NCBI RefSeq assembly: GCF_000633635.1
Contig: NZ_AYPQ01000004.1
Location: 134,352-184,281, forward strand
Length of the DNA: 49,930 bases
DNA from: Enterococcus crotali
GTDB taxonomy: Bacteria; Bacillota; Bacilli; Lactobacillales; Enterococcaceae
Direction of reading: 5' to 3'
Part shown: positions 8,643 to 17,834 of the stretch, piece by piece
How positions within the stretch are numbered: the stretch's first letter is position 1
Layout: each line of letters opens with the position of its first letter
The notes under the pieces: model-generated
Told to the model about the DNA's origin: nothing
Databases searched by the model: none
What the model saw: the letters and a program-made list of their open reading frames with translations, nothing else
Position numbers and translations under genes: made by a program

Positions 8643-9234
8643 ATTAATTATCGCAGAAGACCAAGGCTTACTGTCTTCTGCTTTGGCGACGATTTTGGGT
8701 TTGGAAGATGATCTGGAAGTTGTAGGTATTGCGAAAAATGGTGTGGAAGCGCTGGAGTTGATCGAAAAGCATCAACCGGATATTTGTTTGACTGATATCG
8801 AAATGCCATTGAAAACAGGTTTGGATATAGCAGAAGAATTACAGCAACGGAAGCAACAGGTGATAATTTTAACTACGTTTGCTAGAGAAGGCTATTTTGA
8901 ACGTGCAGTGAAAGCAAATGTATCGGGCTACTTGTTGAAAGACACGCCGACAGATGAGTTGATCAGCAATATTCGTGAGGTCATGAAAGGGAAAAAATTT
9001 TATTCACCAGAGCTTGTAACAGGATTGTTCTCACAACAAGAAAATCCTTTGACTGAACGGGAACAAGAAGTTTTACTGGCAGTTGGCGAAGGGTTGTCTT
9101 CTAAAGAAATTGCTGCAAAACTATTTTTAACTAGTGGAACGGTACGGAATTATATGTCGGAAATTTTGAATAAACTGGACGCGAAAAATCGGATCGAAGC
9201 AGTGAGTATTGCAAAGGAAAAAGGGTGGGTATAG
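8635..9234 (+). CDS. NarL/LuxR-family response regulator
   Basis: The 199-residue regulator has an N-terminal receiver domain with acidic pocket Glu8/Asp9, phosphoacceptor Asp54 in CLTDIEMP and the conserved Lys in YLLKDTP. A C-terminal LuxR-type helix-turn-helix starts at LTEREQEVL and includes SSKEIAAKL and GTVRNYMSEIL. It should bind DNA as a dimer when phosphorylated by the kinase encoded just upstream. The palindrome at 5789-5802 ahead of the operon is its most likely target. The gene is the last of the four; convergent terminators follow at 9307-9455. Confidence 0.93.
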   Translation: MIKLIIAEDQGLLSSALATILGLEDDLEVVGIAKNGVEALELIEKHQPDICLTDIEMPLKTGLDIAEELQQRKQQVIILTTFAREGYFERAVKANVSGYLLKDTPTDELISNIREVMKGKKFYSPELVTGLFSQQENPLTEREQEVLLAVGEGLSSKEIAAKLFLTSGTVRNYMSEILNKLDAKNRIEAVSIAKEKGWV

Positions 9235-9270
9235 GTAAAGAAAAGATAATTAAGTGATGATAGATGATTA

Positions 9271-9347
9271 GAGGTTGCTTCTGATCCCACCGTTTATTCG
9301 GGTTTAGAGTCTGGGACAAAACTAATTTTTAGTTTTGTCCCAGACTC
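9271..9347 (+). repeat. Dispersed repeat carrying a terminator hairpin (copy 1)
   Basis: The block starting GGTTGCTTCTGATCCCACCG runs into a 17-base perfect stem (9307-9323 with 9331-9347, loop AATTTTT). The same block is found at 25117-25197 after the PTS operon, and a degenerate reversed copy lies at 19041-19072. Here it ends the ABC/two-component operon. No long T-run follows the stem, but the stem is strong. The spread of the unit at operon ends suggests a mobile terminator-like repeat. Confidence 0.65.
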
Positions 9348-9366
9348 AGTCTCAAAGGCTAAAAAC

Positions 9367-9393
9367 AGAGAGTGGACTATTGTCCCACTCTCT
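9367..9393 (-). terminator. Probable terminator of the minus-strand Mga/membrane protein unit
   Basis: AGAGAGTGG (9367-9375) pairs with CCACTCTCT (9385-9393). On the minus strand the stem is followed by GTTTTTA, so it fits a terminator for genes read from the right. Confidence 0.6.
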
Positions 9394-9423
9394 TGGCGTG
9401 TAGTGACCCCTTATAGAGGCATT

Positions 9424-9455
9424 AAATATCCACCCGTTCACACGGGTGGATATTT
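9424..9455. terminator. Perfect 13-base hairpin between converging genes
   Basis: AAATATCCACCCG (9424-9436) pairs exactly with 9443-9455 around a 6-base loop. It lies 13 bases beyond the stop of the minus-strand gene at 9468 and may act on both strands. Confidence 0.6.
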
Positions 9456-9467
9456 ACTTGAGATTAT

Positions 9468-9812
9468 TTAAGGGCGTGGAGAACCGAATAAGAAAATTCC
9501 AGATAGAATAAGTAATAGTTGACCATACTGAGTTGAGTGGTTCTTTTTTTGAGGCATTAATCGTGGTTTACTCTCAAAGGTCATAAATTGAATGGGCACC
9601 ATAGCTTTTTTTCTTCGGTAGACAAAAGTGATCTCTTGTGGATCGTCAGTAAAATGTCCCTCTTGGATCGACGTATTACTAAGTAGCTCCCAAGGTTGAG
9701 AGGTGTCTTTTCTTATGTAATAAATAATAGAAGTTGGTTGAACAGCTAATAATAATATGGAAAATAAGATGACGAAATACAAACTAAAACATTTCAAATT
9801 TTTCATTTTCAA
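9468..9812 (-). CDS. Small membrane protein with a half MucBP-like segment and an anchor-like C-terminus
   Basis: The 114-residue product opens with a signal/anchor-like hydrophobic stretch (about 8-32). Residues about 36-69 (KDTSQPWELL through ITFVYRRKK) look like the second half of a MucBP repeat. The C-terminus has a hydrophobic run (about 97-111) preceded by LMPQKK where a sortase motif would stand, but LPxTG is not present. The start overlaps the end of the Mga-like gene by 29 bases. The half repeat is what is missing from the third MucBP repeat of the adhesin at 11272-13142 on the same strand, so this may be its detached 3' end. It may equally be a small protein in its own right. Confidence 0.5.
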   Translation of the reverse strand: MKMKNLKCFSLYFVILFSILLLAVQPTSIIYYIRKDTSQPWELLSNTSIQEGHFTDDPQEITFVYRRKKAMVPIQFMTFESKPRLMPQKKNHSTQYGQLLLILSGIFLFGSPRP

Positions 9813-11219
9813 CCTCCCTTAATTCAACGACAAGATCAGCAAATTTTGCCCAATCTGATGGGCTAGGAGGCTGCTTCCAGATAATTTGCGGGCATGTAAG
9901 CTCTGTTATTTTGTAATCGGAGATAGAGAGCTGAGTCGTGTTATTAAATCTCTTTTGAATAACGATATTCAAATCTCGAAAACGTTGTAAGCTTTGGCTA
10001 ATGTATTCGGTATAGGCATTACCATGTGAAAAATCAATATAAATAGTTATGGGATTACCGAACTGAGAAGGTTCTAAGAATGCTAAAATAGAAAACATAA
10101 AATCATAATAAAGTTTAGCTTGTTCATTTTTAGAAAGGTTCAAAGACAAACAATAATGATTTTTCCGAATGAATCTTAAAACAAGCCTGTGTAAAGGATT
10201 GTAAACTTCTGAAAAGTAGCTATAAGCGGAAATATCTACAAAAGTCGTATAGTTTTGCCTAAAAATAGACAAGCCTAGTATTTTTTTTAAAAATGAATGA
10301 TATAAGTATTTTTCCTGTTTTTGGGTTAGTTGGAAAGCATCTGATAATTGTGTTACTAATTGCTTCGCAGTATTTTTTGTTTCTGCCAATAGGTCATCAT
10401 TGAAGGATAAATCACAATCAAACATATCAGAGACAAATAAGAATAATAAGATATAATGACTTTCCTCTTCCACAGAAGTCGGTATAGAAGATTGCAATAC
10501 TTTTTTTAGCATCGCTAGTTGTGAAGCAAATTGCTGTTGTGTTTTTGCTCCTACTGTACAAAAATTCTCTTGTAAATCATGGTGATTTAGCCTTCGACTT
10601 TGCATGATCTGAAGAAATAAAGCAAGCTTTCTTTTTTGTAGAAAGGTTAGATCCAGGTTAAAGTAACTGACTAACTGTTGTAGGAGTTGCTGTATTTTTT
10701 GTTCAGAATGAGTAAATGGATAGCGCTCACCAAAATAAAAATAGGAAATAATATCAAAAATAACGGAACGGACTCGTGCTTCAGGTCCAATTAGTTTATT
10801 TTTTTGTATAGACAGACCTACTTTTTTTAAACTGGATATCACCTTGGTACGAATCTGATAAAGTGTAGTTTTTGCTATATGCTGTTCTGCCTGAAATTTT
10901 TAATTGATTTTTCTTCTACTAAAACTTCAATAAAAAAGCGAAATTTAGGTGAACGCTCTGCATAGCGGTATTGCAACTCTTGAATGATTTCATTGGAGAT
11001 TGGTTGAAAGGCGATTTCATCATAATATTCTTCTGATATACGAAGTTGAGGATATTCTTTGTTTAACTCAGTTAGGTACCGTTCTAATAAAAATTTTGAT
11101 AGGCCAGTCAATTCAAGTAACTTTTTTTTACTCAAAAATTGTTCATTGTATAGTTGTAATGTAGTTAGTAGTTGAGCTTTTTCTTTGTCATCATCATCTA
11201 AAAAATCTAAGTATTTCAT
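9784..11219 (-). pseudogene. Mga-like transcriptional regulator, interrupted by a one-base deletion
   Basis: The gene reads in two frames: 11219 to 10875 (N-terminal helix-turn-helix part) and 10842 to 9784. Restoring one base in the T5 run at 10897-10901 (A-run on the coding strand) gives SIKKFQAEQHIAKTTLY across the junction and a 478-residue product, the usual size for Mga/AtxA-type regulators. The start is ATG 11219, because GGGGTGAAATA stands before it; a longer reading back to 11369 lies inside the adhesin gene. The N-terminal part (LLELTGLSKFLLERYLTEL) fits a winged helix, and the middle resembles the PRD-like regions of this class. Mga-like proteins control surface-protein genes, fitting its place beside WxL locus 1. 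Confidence 0.75.
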
Positions 11220-11271
11220 TATTTCACCCCAAAATTTGTTCGTAAGACAGCTTGTATGAGTGGATAAGCTG

Positions 11272-13142
11272 CTAGTGCGATATATCTTTAGCAGTTGCTG
11301 AAAATGAATCTCCAACTTCACCATGTAAGGTGCTTGACGAAGATATTTCGTGTCCATTTTCATCGACATATTTTATTGTAACAGTTCCCGTTTTCTTCTT
11401 TTTTTTCAATTCTTTCTTTTCTTTTACGATTTTTGGCTCAATTACAAATGTCCCTTCCTCTTTCTTCAAAATAGTTGGGAGTTTAGTAGGAGGTAACAAA
11501 GAATCGTTGACTGTTCTTGTTTCTGATATTGGCATCAGAGTGTCAGGATAGTAAAGTCCTAATGGTTCTTGGTTTAGTGTGCTTTCAGATACTGTAGGGA
11601 AGTTGTTTGAGTTTGTTGGTACCTCATTTTTTTCTGCTTCGTAGACATAGGTTACAATTTGCTCTTGTGCTGTAAATAGTCCCTTACTATTTTGCGGTAA
11701 GTCTCTTAGTTGCCAATTGTTCAAACGTTTACTGCTTGTTTCATAGGAATCATTTAACTTTCCAGTTAAAATTTCTGATTCTGTTATTTTTTTCCTTGAA
11801 CATCTACATAGTCAACTATAACAGGTGCACCATCTGCTTTAGTATAAGTATATGTGATTTCGTGTGACTGCTCAGTGAAGATACCTGTTTGATTTTCAGG
11901 AGTATGAATCAAAATCCAACCTGGAATTTCTTTAGCAGACGTACTGTAACGTTCACCGATATTTCCTTTTAATCGTTCTGGCGAGGCTAGTTCACTACCC
12001 GTTTTGTCTAAATAATGTACGGTGACAGGAGCGCCAGGTTCTGGGGTATTTACAATATTAAATTTGTGGTTATATATACCGTTAGAGATAGAATAAAAAG
12101 AGTATGAAGCAGGCTGCAGATAAGAGCCAGCAGGATTATCGATACGCGCACTGTAGCTCATGCTAGATAATTGATCATATTCTTCTTGAGAAACATTTGA
12201 CACTAAAAGACCTTCCCCTGTGATTTGAATCCGTTCAGGGGCTATTTGACTATTATTAAATGCGAGAACCGTATTGTTTACAGCATTAGATGTTGTAAAT
12301 GGTGGTAGATAACCATCAAAATTTGTTAGCCTGTTAGGCATAATTGAAAACGGAATAAAAAGAGTTTGAACCTCAGACTGATAAACGAAGTCTGTTGGGT
12401 GGATCGTACTTGAACTTTGTTGTTTTCCTATATTTTGTCCATAGGCTCCTAAAATTGTTAGGGCTGGGAATACATTAAGCACCGTAAAGTCAGCAACACC
12501 ATCGTATTGGATATATAGCGTTTTTAAGTTAGGCAAGGACTTTAGGGGAGTGATGGTTGTGATATTTTCGTTATATTCGATAAAAAGTTTTTCTAAAGAT
12601 TTCAGCGGAGTCAATTTATCTAAAACTTGATCATCGACGTCAGCACCCGTCAAAGAAATCAAATTGATAGACCTGTTATTACTCAGATCAGGAAAATTCT
12701 CATTGGTAACATTTTCACCTTGAAGTCGTACATAAGTCAATTTTGTCAGTTTTTCTAATGGGCTGAAATCGGTGACACGTGTTGTGGTCATCATATTGAG
12801 ACTATCCAAGTTGACTGCATACTCTAACCCAGAAAAACTAGTGATTTGTGCTGCAGATTCGCCAGAGAGATATAAAGAGGTCAGCTGAGCCAAATCATTA
12901 TAAGTTAATTGGTCTCCAATCGGTTTGCCTAAACTGGATAAAATGAATGTTTTTAAAGTGGAATCTATTTGTTCTATGATGTCGAAATTATCCATCTTGT
13001 CACTGTTCTTTGAAGCTTGAGTAGATAATGGCGGAAAGTGGTTGATTTCGTCCGCAAATGTTTTATCTGTAGTAAATAAGTTTGTATAGGATAAAGCACT
13101 AGTACAGAGTAATAGAACTCCGATTTTTTTAAAAGCGTTCAT
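11272..13142 (-). pseudogene. LRR/MucBP surface adhesin (internalin-like), frameshifted and cut short
   Basis: The first part (13142-11784) encodes a signal peptide (about 1-31, ending TFADE), leucine-rich repeats of about 22 residues (about 85-240), a beta-rich region, and MucBP repeats starting at APVTVHYLDKTG and APVIVDYVDVQG. It stops at VQGKK. Adding one base to the T7 run at 11787-11793 lets the second repeat continue (KKITESEILTGKL) to 11272. A linker with a KKELKKKKK stretch and a third MucBP repeat (GTVTIKYVDENG) follow, but the repeat ends abruptly at AKDISH without a wall anchor. So there are two lesions: a likely sequencing-type frameshift and a real-looking 3' truncation. RBS GAGGTGAAAAA precedes ATG 13142. 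Such proteins are usual members of WxL loci and are thought to bind host or mucin ligands. Confidence 0.75.
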
Positions 13143-13369
13143 TTTTTCACCTCATAACATAGTTGCAGTAGCGTGTATTTAAATAGAAGAAAAGAAACAT
13201 CTGTTTAAAAACCCTTAAAAGTATAACGTATTTTTTATTAAAAAACCGTCGTTTTTCAAATTTTATAATTTTTTTCTTTTTTTTTGAGATAAATCAATCT
13301 AATTTATAAGAAAATAGAGAAGTAATTACTAAATATAGTACTATTTAACATTGTTTGATTCTATATGGA

Positions 13370-13445
13370 TTCCGTTTGTTTTTCCGTTTTTTTTCTTTTT
13401 TCCGTAAATATGATGAACTATTACAATAATTAAAAAAAAATTCCG
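13370..13445 (+). promoter_or_regulatory. Four TTCCG repeats in an AT-rich control region
   Basis: TTCCG occurs at 13370, 13382, 13400 and 13441 within a very AT-rich 330-base divergent spacer (13143-13473) between the adhesin and the regulator gene. The first two are followed by TTT and lie 12 bases apart. Direct repeats of this kind are typical binding sites of OmpR-type winged-helix proteins, such as the one encoded just downstream. The assignment is inference; no promoter could be fixed with confidence. Confidence 0.35.
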
Positions 13446-13473
13446 AATTTACTTGGTTGTTTTAGGAGGCAAA

Positions 13474-13524
13474 TTGTTTGAATATATAGGAGTACCAACG
13501 AGCGATGGAGTAGCACTAAGTTAG
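13474..13524 (+). CDS. Possible 16-residue leader ORF
   Basis: A near-perfect AGGAGG (13464-13469) stands 4 bases before TTG 13474, which opens a short frame reading MFEYIGVPTSDGVALS and stopping at 13522-13524. The regulator gene starts 24 bases later. It may be a leader peptide that tunes regulator expression, or a remnant of a displaced gene. The strong Shine-Dalgarno is the main evidence. Confidence 0.3.
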   Translation: MFEYIGVPTSDGVALS

Positions 13525-13547
13525 TTTTGAGAAAAGGGAGGGATTGG

Positions 13548-14252
13548 ATGGACCCTAAACTTATTGCAGAAATAATCAATGTTCCAGAAGATTTTGATAA
13601 AGAAAAATTAAATGATCTAAATAATTCAGGTATTTCTATAAGATATGCTCATTCCTATATAAATAATACAAAAAATCCAATCAAAAAACACATCGATTTT
13701 TTTATTATTATTGAAGATCATCTGAGTTTAATGGAGGTGTTTGAAATCATTACCTCCATTAGAAAATACGAACAGGGACTTATTTTTTTGTTAGTTGAGC
13801 CAGAACATGAACAACAAAAACTATTCTATTTGAAAATAGGAGCAGATATTGTAGTGAAAATTGATGAGACTTGGGAGATTTTGAAATATATGATGTTAAA
13901 TTTAGGTCGGCAAAAAGTATATGAAAAACCAATGTTGACAAAAAATAATCAACTTGTTTTAAATGACTACAATTTAAGTGTTGCTATTGAAGGTGAAGAA
14001 GTTTTCTTAACAAAAAATGAATTTCGTCTCCTAAGACTGTTAAATAAAACGCCCAACATCACAATAAGTTATCGTGAGATCAATGAGTATCTTTGGAATA
14101 AAAAAAACGATACTCAAGTAGCCAATATTGCTAATATTGTTTTTAATTTACGGGATAAGTTGAAACAAATTGAAGGTGCTGATCATTATTTGGTAACAAT
14201 TCGCTCTAAAGGATACATGCTGAATATAAGGAACGATTGTGAAAGGAGGTGA
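13548..14252 (+). CDS. Orphan OmpR-type winged-helix regulator with a degenerate receiver
   Basis: The C-terminal half (about residues 130-230) fits an OmpR/PhoB-type DNA-binding domain: LTKNEFRLLRLL, then ISYREINEYLW, and the wing TIRSKGYML. The N-terminal half has the length and beta-alpha pattern of a receiver, but the segment where the phosphorylated Asp is expected (DFFIIIEDH) aligns without an Asp at that place. No kinase gene lies nearby. It probably acts without phosphorylation. ATG 13548 is chosen over TTG 13527 because AAGGGAGG lies 7 bases before it. The stop overlaps the Shine-Dalgarno of the large WxL gene, so it is the first gene of WxL locus 1 and a likely local activator. Confidence 0.8.
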   Translation: MDPKLIAEIINVPEDFDKEKLNDLNNSGISIRYAHSYINNTKNPIKKHIDFFIIIEDHLSLMEVFEIITSIRKYEQGLIFLLVEPEHEQQKLFYLKIGADIVVKIDETWEILKYMMLNLGRQKVYEKPMLTKNNQLVLNDYNLSVAIEGEEVFLTKNEFRLLRLLNKTPNITISYREINEYLWNKKNDTQVANIANIVFNLRDKLKQIEGADHYLVTIRSKGYMLNIRNDCERR

Positions 14253-14262
14253 AAAGGAAAAG

Positions 14263-16509
14263 ATGAGAAAGAGGAAGAAAACGATTGTTGTACTTGGTTC
14301 TCTGATTTTTTTTCTAGCGCTTATTTTGACTTTTTTTCATTCCGCTGATAAAAAAATTTCAGCTGAAGAACTTACAAAAGGAGCATCATCCAATCCAGTT
14401 AGTTCGTATTTTAGCTGGAAACATGATTGGCAAAAGAATAATGCAGTGAAAGTAACATCATTTAGAAATGAAAATAAAGCCATCAATCCTCCTACAATGT
14501 ATAATCGAGCAATTGCTAATTATTTTAGCTTTGATCTTTTAGAAGGAGATACACGGCCTGTGTTAAACTCGTCTGCCTACACATTTGGACTGATTACACC
14601 AGTTACAGCTTTAGAGTGGCCAGTATTTAATTCAGTAGATCCAACTGTTTATTATGAGTATAGCAATCCTTCATATTGGAAAGGGATTCCTGCTAATGTT
14701 GATGGAAAATTTACATCGACAAAAAGTAATTGGCCAAATGTAGCTCATTGGAGTGGCTGGCCGAATGGGAGTGTAAAAACAACTGCTTATGTAGTTTATC
14801 CTAAAGGCGCAACTACAAACGATTGGATTTCCTACACATTTTCAGATGATGTTCCAAATAATGTAACCATGGGGACTTCTACACAAGTAAATGTCGATGA
14901 CTCCTATGAAAAACCTGTAGCACCTCAGGTTTCATGGCTTTGGGGATTGGGCTGGAACATTGAAATTCCACAATTAGTAAAAGGGATATTCAAAGATATT
15001 GATGATCCAGACGGACCGACGCTCTCAGCGGATGAAGTCTTAGGGTATGGTGGGGAGATGGCTGATTCTGTTGTTTTAAAGAATAAAGAACTAACGGGGT
15101 ATAATTTTGTTTCCTCACAAGTAGTGCTAGGACCAACAATCAATTCAACTGGTTTTGGCGCAGGGGTTCGAGAACCAAGTTCTTTTTACTATGATGAAAA
15201 AACAACTTCGATCAAAGAGCCAACCACAGATACTAGCTGGACAACAACGGTCGATAAACAGCAAAAAGGCATTATCTTTTGGTATAAAAAGAAAGCACCT
15301 GTGATCACATTAGATAAGAACGTGGATCAGTCATCTGTCATGATAGGAGATAAATTGACCTATACATTGACAATGGAAAATACTGGGGATGAGGCTTTAT
15401 TGAAGTCAAAAATAACAGATAAGCTGCCAGAAGGATTATCAAAACCTAATGCGATCATCTTAAATGGGAAATCATTGCTAGAAGGAACAGCGAATGCTGA
15501 AGGACAATATTTTACATGGAATAACACGACACATGAATTAAGTATTTTTGCAGGATCCATCTTAGAACAGGAAAAGAAAATACTGACATATGAAACCGAG
15601 ATTGTTTCAGGAGTATCAGGTGAGAAAAAGGTGAATACTGCTACTCTGACAGGTGAAAACACAGATCAAAAGCCACAAGGGCAAGCGACAGTAACTATTT
15701 TTAACCCATGGAAAGTTACCTTTGAAACAAATGGTGGGAGTGCTGTTTCTGAGCAACGTGTGAAAGATGGGGAACTGGCAAAACGACCAGCTGATCCAAT
15801 CTATACGAATAAAGTGTTCATAGATTGGTATGAAGATCAGAATTTAACAAAACAATGGGATTTTGATACGCCAGTGACACAAGATATCATACTTTATGCA
15901 AAATGGCGTAGTAAGATAGTTGATCCAGAAGATGGTATTGATCCATTAACACCACTTGAGCCTAACGATGATACTGAAAAACCGATAAATCCAACTAGAC
16001 AAGATTTGCGAATTGAATATGTATCAGACTTTGATTTTGGGAGTCATCAAAATACTGCCGAAAAATTGGCATTAAAATCAGCAGGGGATTATGGTAAAAC
16101 AGCTGATGATACGAATAAAATTGTACCATCGTTCATCTCGATTATTGATGATCGAACGAGTAGTAACACGAATAGTTGGGAGCTGCAGGCTAAAGCATCT
16201 GCTTTTAAAGATGAAACAGGAGAGCCATTAAAAGGAGCAAGATTACTTCTTTCAGATTTGAATTATGCCTATACGGGAAAAGCGAGACCAGAAGTAACAA
16301 AGGATGTTGTTGATTTATCGGGAGACTATGTTCCGATAACGAATACTTCAGGTAAAAAAATTGGTAATGGGACATGGTCTTTGGCGTTTGGAACGCTAGA
16401 TGCCAATCAACGCTCAACAGGTGTGACGCTAGACATTGCGCAGGGATATGGCAAGAAACAGGCGGAGTATTCAACTTCTATTGATTGGGAGTTAGTAGTC
16501 GAGCCTTAA
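14263..16509 (+). CDS. Large WxL-domain surface protein
   Basis: The 748-residue product has a signal peptide (about 1-34), a large N-terminal region without a recognised family, a DUF11-like repeat (about 344-466, with GDKLTYTLTMENTGDEAL), a Listeria-Bacteroides/InlB-B type repeat (about 481-548, TFETNGGSAV to ILYAKW), and a C-terminal WxL domain (about 581-748). The two WxL motifs are SWELQAK and IDWELVVEP. WxL domains bind the cell wall non-covalently. ATG 14263 is chosen because AAGGAGGTGA (14243-14252) precedes it; a GTG at 14239 has no such site. Another WxL domain sharing YVSDFDFG is found in the product of 16946-17731. Its role is probably adhesion or surface assembly with its operon partners. 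Confidence 0.9.
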   Translation: MRKRKKTIVVLGSLIFFLALILTFFHSADKKISAEELTKGASSNPVSSYFSWKHDWQKNNAVKVTSFRNENKAINPPTMYNRAIANYFSFDLLEGDTRPVLNSSAYTFGLITPVTALEWPVFNSVDPTVYYEYSNPSYWKGIPANVDGKFTSTKSNWPNVAHWSGWPNGSVKTTAYVVYPKGATTNDWISYTFSDDVPNNVTMGTSTQVNVDDSYEKPVAPQVSWLWGLGWNIEIPQLVKGIFKDIDDPDGPTLSADEVLGYGGEMADSVVLKNKELTGYNFVSSQVVLGPTINSTGFGAGVREPSSFYYDEKTTSIKEPTTDTSWTTTVDKQQKGIIFWYKKKAPVITLDKNVDQSSVMIGDKLTYTLTMENTGDEALLKSKITDKLPEGLSKPNAIILNGKSLLEGTANAEGQYFTWNNTTHELSIFAGSILEQEKKILTYETEIVSGVSGEKKVNTATLTGENTDQKPQGQATVTIFNPWKVTFETNGGSAVSEQRVKDGELAKRPADPIYTNKVFIDWYEDQNLTKQWDFDTPVTQDIILYAKWRSKIVDPEDGIDPLTPLEPNDDTEKPINPTRQDLRIEYVSDFDFGSHQNTAEKLALKSAGDYGKTADDTNKIVPSFISIIDDRTSSNTNSWELQAKASAFKDETGEPLKGARLLLSDLNYAYTGKARPEVTKDVVDLSGDYVPITNTSGKKIGNGTWSLAFGTLDANQRSTGVTLDIAQGYGKKQAEYSTSIDWELVVEP

Positions 16510-16532
16510 GGGAATAAAGAAAGAGGAGAGAC

Positions 16533-16874
16533 ATGAAAAAATTATTTTATAGTATCTGCTTTAGTTTGTTCTGTTTCTTGTTAGTCGGTGGACCTGCTGT
16601 TAGTCTAGCTAGCGGCATAACCTCAAATGGGGGGATCAATTTTACACCTGCTTCACAAGAGCAGACAGAGAGTAGTGAAAGTGAACAACAAAAATCAGAT
16701 GTAACGACAGAAACAAAATTGGACTCAGGAGTCAAAGAGTCTAACCAAAGTAAAGGCATCTTCCCTAAAACAAATACAGATAGTAGTCACTTTAACACTT
16801 ATTTAGGTGTTGGACTATTGATTCTTTGCCTACTAATTGGTTTAGCGAGGAAAAAGCAGTTAAGGAATAACTGA
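16533..16874 (+). CDS. Small cell-wall-anchored protein with an FPKTN sorting motif
   Basis: The 113-residue product has a signal peptide (about 1-27), a Ser/Glu/Gln/Thr-rich stretch (about 40-75), then IFPKTN, a hydrophobic segment (about 89-105) and an RKKQLRNN tail. The layout is that of a sortase substrate, but the motif is FPKTN instead of LPxTG, so attachment by the housekeeping sortase is uncertain. Small LPxTG-type proteins are regular members of WxL loci; the matching gene in locus 2 (32237) has a standard LPSTG. It starts 23 bases after the large WxL gene with AAAGAGGAGAG before the ATG. Confidence 0.8.
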   Translation: MKKLFYSICFSLFCFLLVGGPAVSLASGITSNGGINFTPASQEQTESSESEQQKSDVTTETKLDSGVKESNQSKGIFPKTNTDSSHFNTYLGVGLLILCLLIGLARKKQLRNN

Positions 16875-16945
16875 TTTAATTAATATTAGATATATCGTAA
16901 TACATTTACTTTATATAAATTGACAAACTAGAGAGGAAGAAAAAA

Positions 16946-17731
16946 ATGAAATTAAAAAAAGTGATCATCGGTAGTACATTAGCAGCAACTATTTTAGGAG
17001 GATTAGGTACTCAAACAGTACAAGCGGCTGAATATCCATCTGCAACGGAAGCTAAAAGTGAAGGGAAAGTCACTTTTACAGAAGGTGGACCTGAAATTGT
17101 TGATCCAACTGATCCTGATATCCCAATCGTACCAGTTGACCCAACTGATCCGACGAATCCAACAAAACCAATAAATCCTGGTAAAGCGGATTTAATGATT
17201 CAATATGTATCAGATTTTGATTTCGGGACACATTCAAATAGTCTTAAAGCATTAAAAGCAAATGCGAAACCAGATTATGCTTTTGCACTAGATGCACAAG
17301 GGGACCGTACAGGAGATTTATATGCCGTTCCATCATTTGTTTCAACAAAAGATGTCCGCGCAGAAAGAACCGGTTGGGAATTAACAGTAACAGCTTCTAA
17401 ATTTACATCTACTAAAGGTACTGAATTAAAAGGAGCAGAAGTTACACTTAAAGATTTAACGTATAATACACCAACGAATCCGATTGGTACTGCACCAACC
17501 GCTGCTACAGGTAATAAAGTTTTAACACCTGCAATAGAAACAACGGTTGCAACAGCAGGTGATAACAGTGGTATTGGTTCATGGTCATTAGGCATGGGTG
17601 CATTATCGACAGATGAAAAAGCTGTTGAAGGGGTTGAATTAAACATTCCTCAAAACTCCTTGAAAGAAAATGACACCTATAAAGCAACCTTTGATTGGGA
17701 ATTAAAAGCAGATCCAACCGTTGCACCATAA
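16946..17731 (+). CDS. Short WxL-domain protein
   Basis: The 261-residue product has a signal peptide ending near VQA-AEY (27/28), a Pro/Asp/Thr-rich linker (about 53-78, repeats of DPTDP), and a WxL domain over most of the rest. The motifs are TGWELTVTA and FDWELKADP. It shares YVSDFDFG and the order of the WxL domain with the large protein upstream, so both probably occupy the same kind of wall-binding site. ATG 16946 follows AGAGAGGAAG. A spacer of 71 bases separates it from the preceding gene; a hairpin follows at 17771-17810, so its transcript may be more abundant than that of the next gene. Confidence 0.92.
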   Translation: MKLKKVIIGSTLAATILGGLGTQTVQAAEYPSATEAKSEGKVTFTEGGPEIVDPTDPDIPIVPVDPTDPTNPTKPINPGKADLMIQYVSDFDFGTHSNSLKALKANAKPDYAFALDAQGDRTGDLYAVPSFVSTKDVRAERTGWELTVTASKFTSTKGTELKGAEVTLKDLTYNTPTNPIGTAPTAATGNKVLTPAIETTVATAGDNSGIGSWSLGMGALSTDEKAVEGVELNIPQNSLKENDTYKATFDWELKADPTVAP

Positions 17732-17770
17732 TAGTTATAGAATAACAGACGAATAATTTAACAAGTAGGA

Positions 17771-17810
17771 GATCGTTGAGATTCTGTTAATTATACGAAT
17801 CTTAACGGTT
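17771..17810 (+). terminator. Hairpin between the WxL gene and the WxL-interacting protein gene
   Basis: GTTGAGATTC (17775-17784) pairs with GAATCTTAAC (17797-17806), extended by four wobble or normal pairs, and is followed by TTCTTCTTTT. It may partly stop transcription within the operon. A hairpin in the same place exists in locus 2 (33105-33145). Confidence 0.5.
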
Positions 17811-17834
17811 CTTCTTTTAGGAAGGTGACAATAA

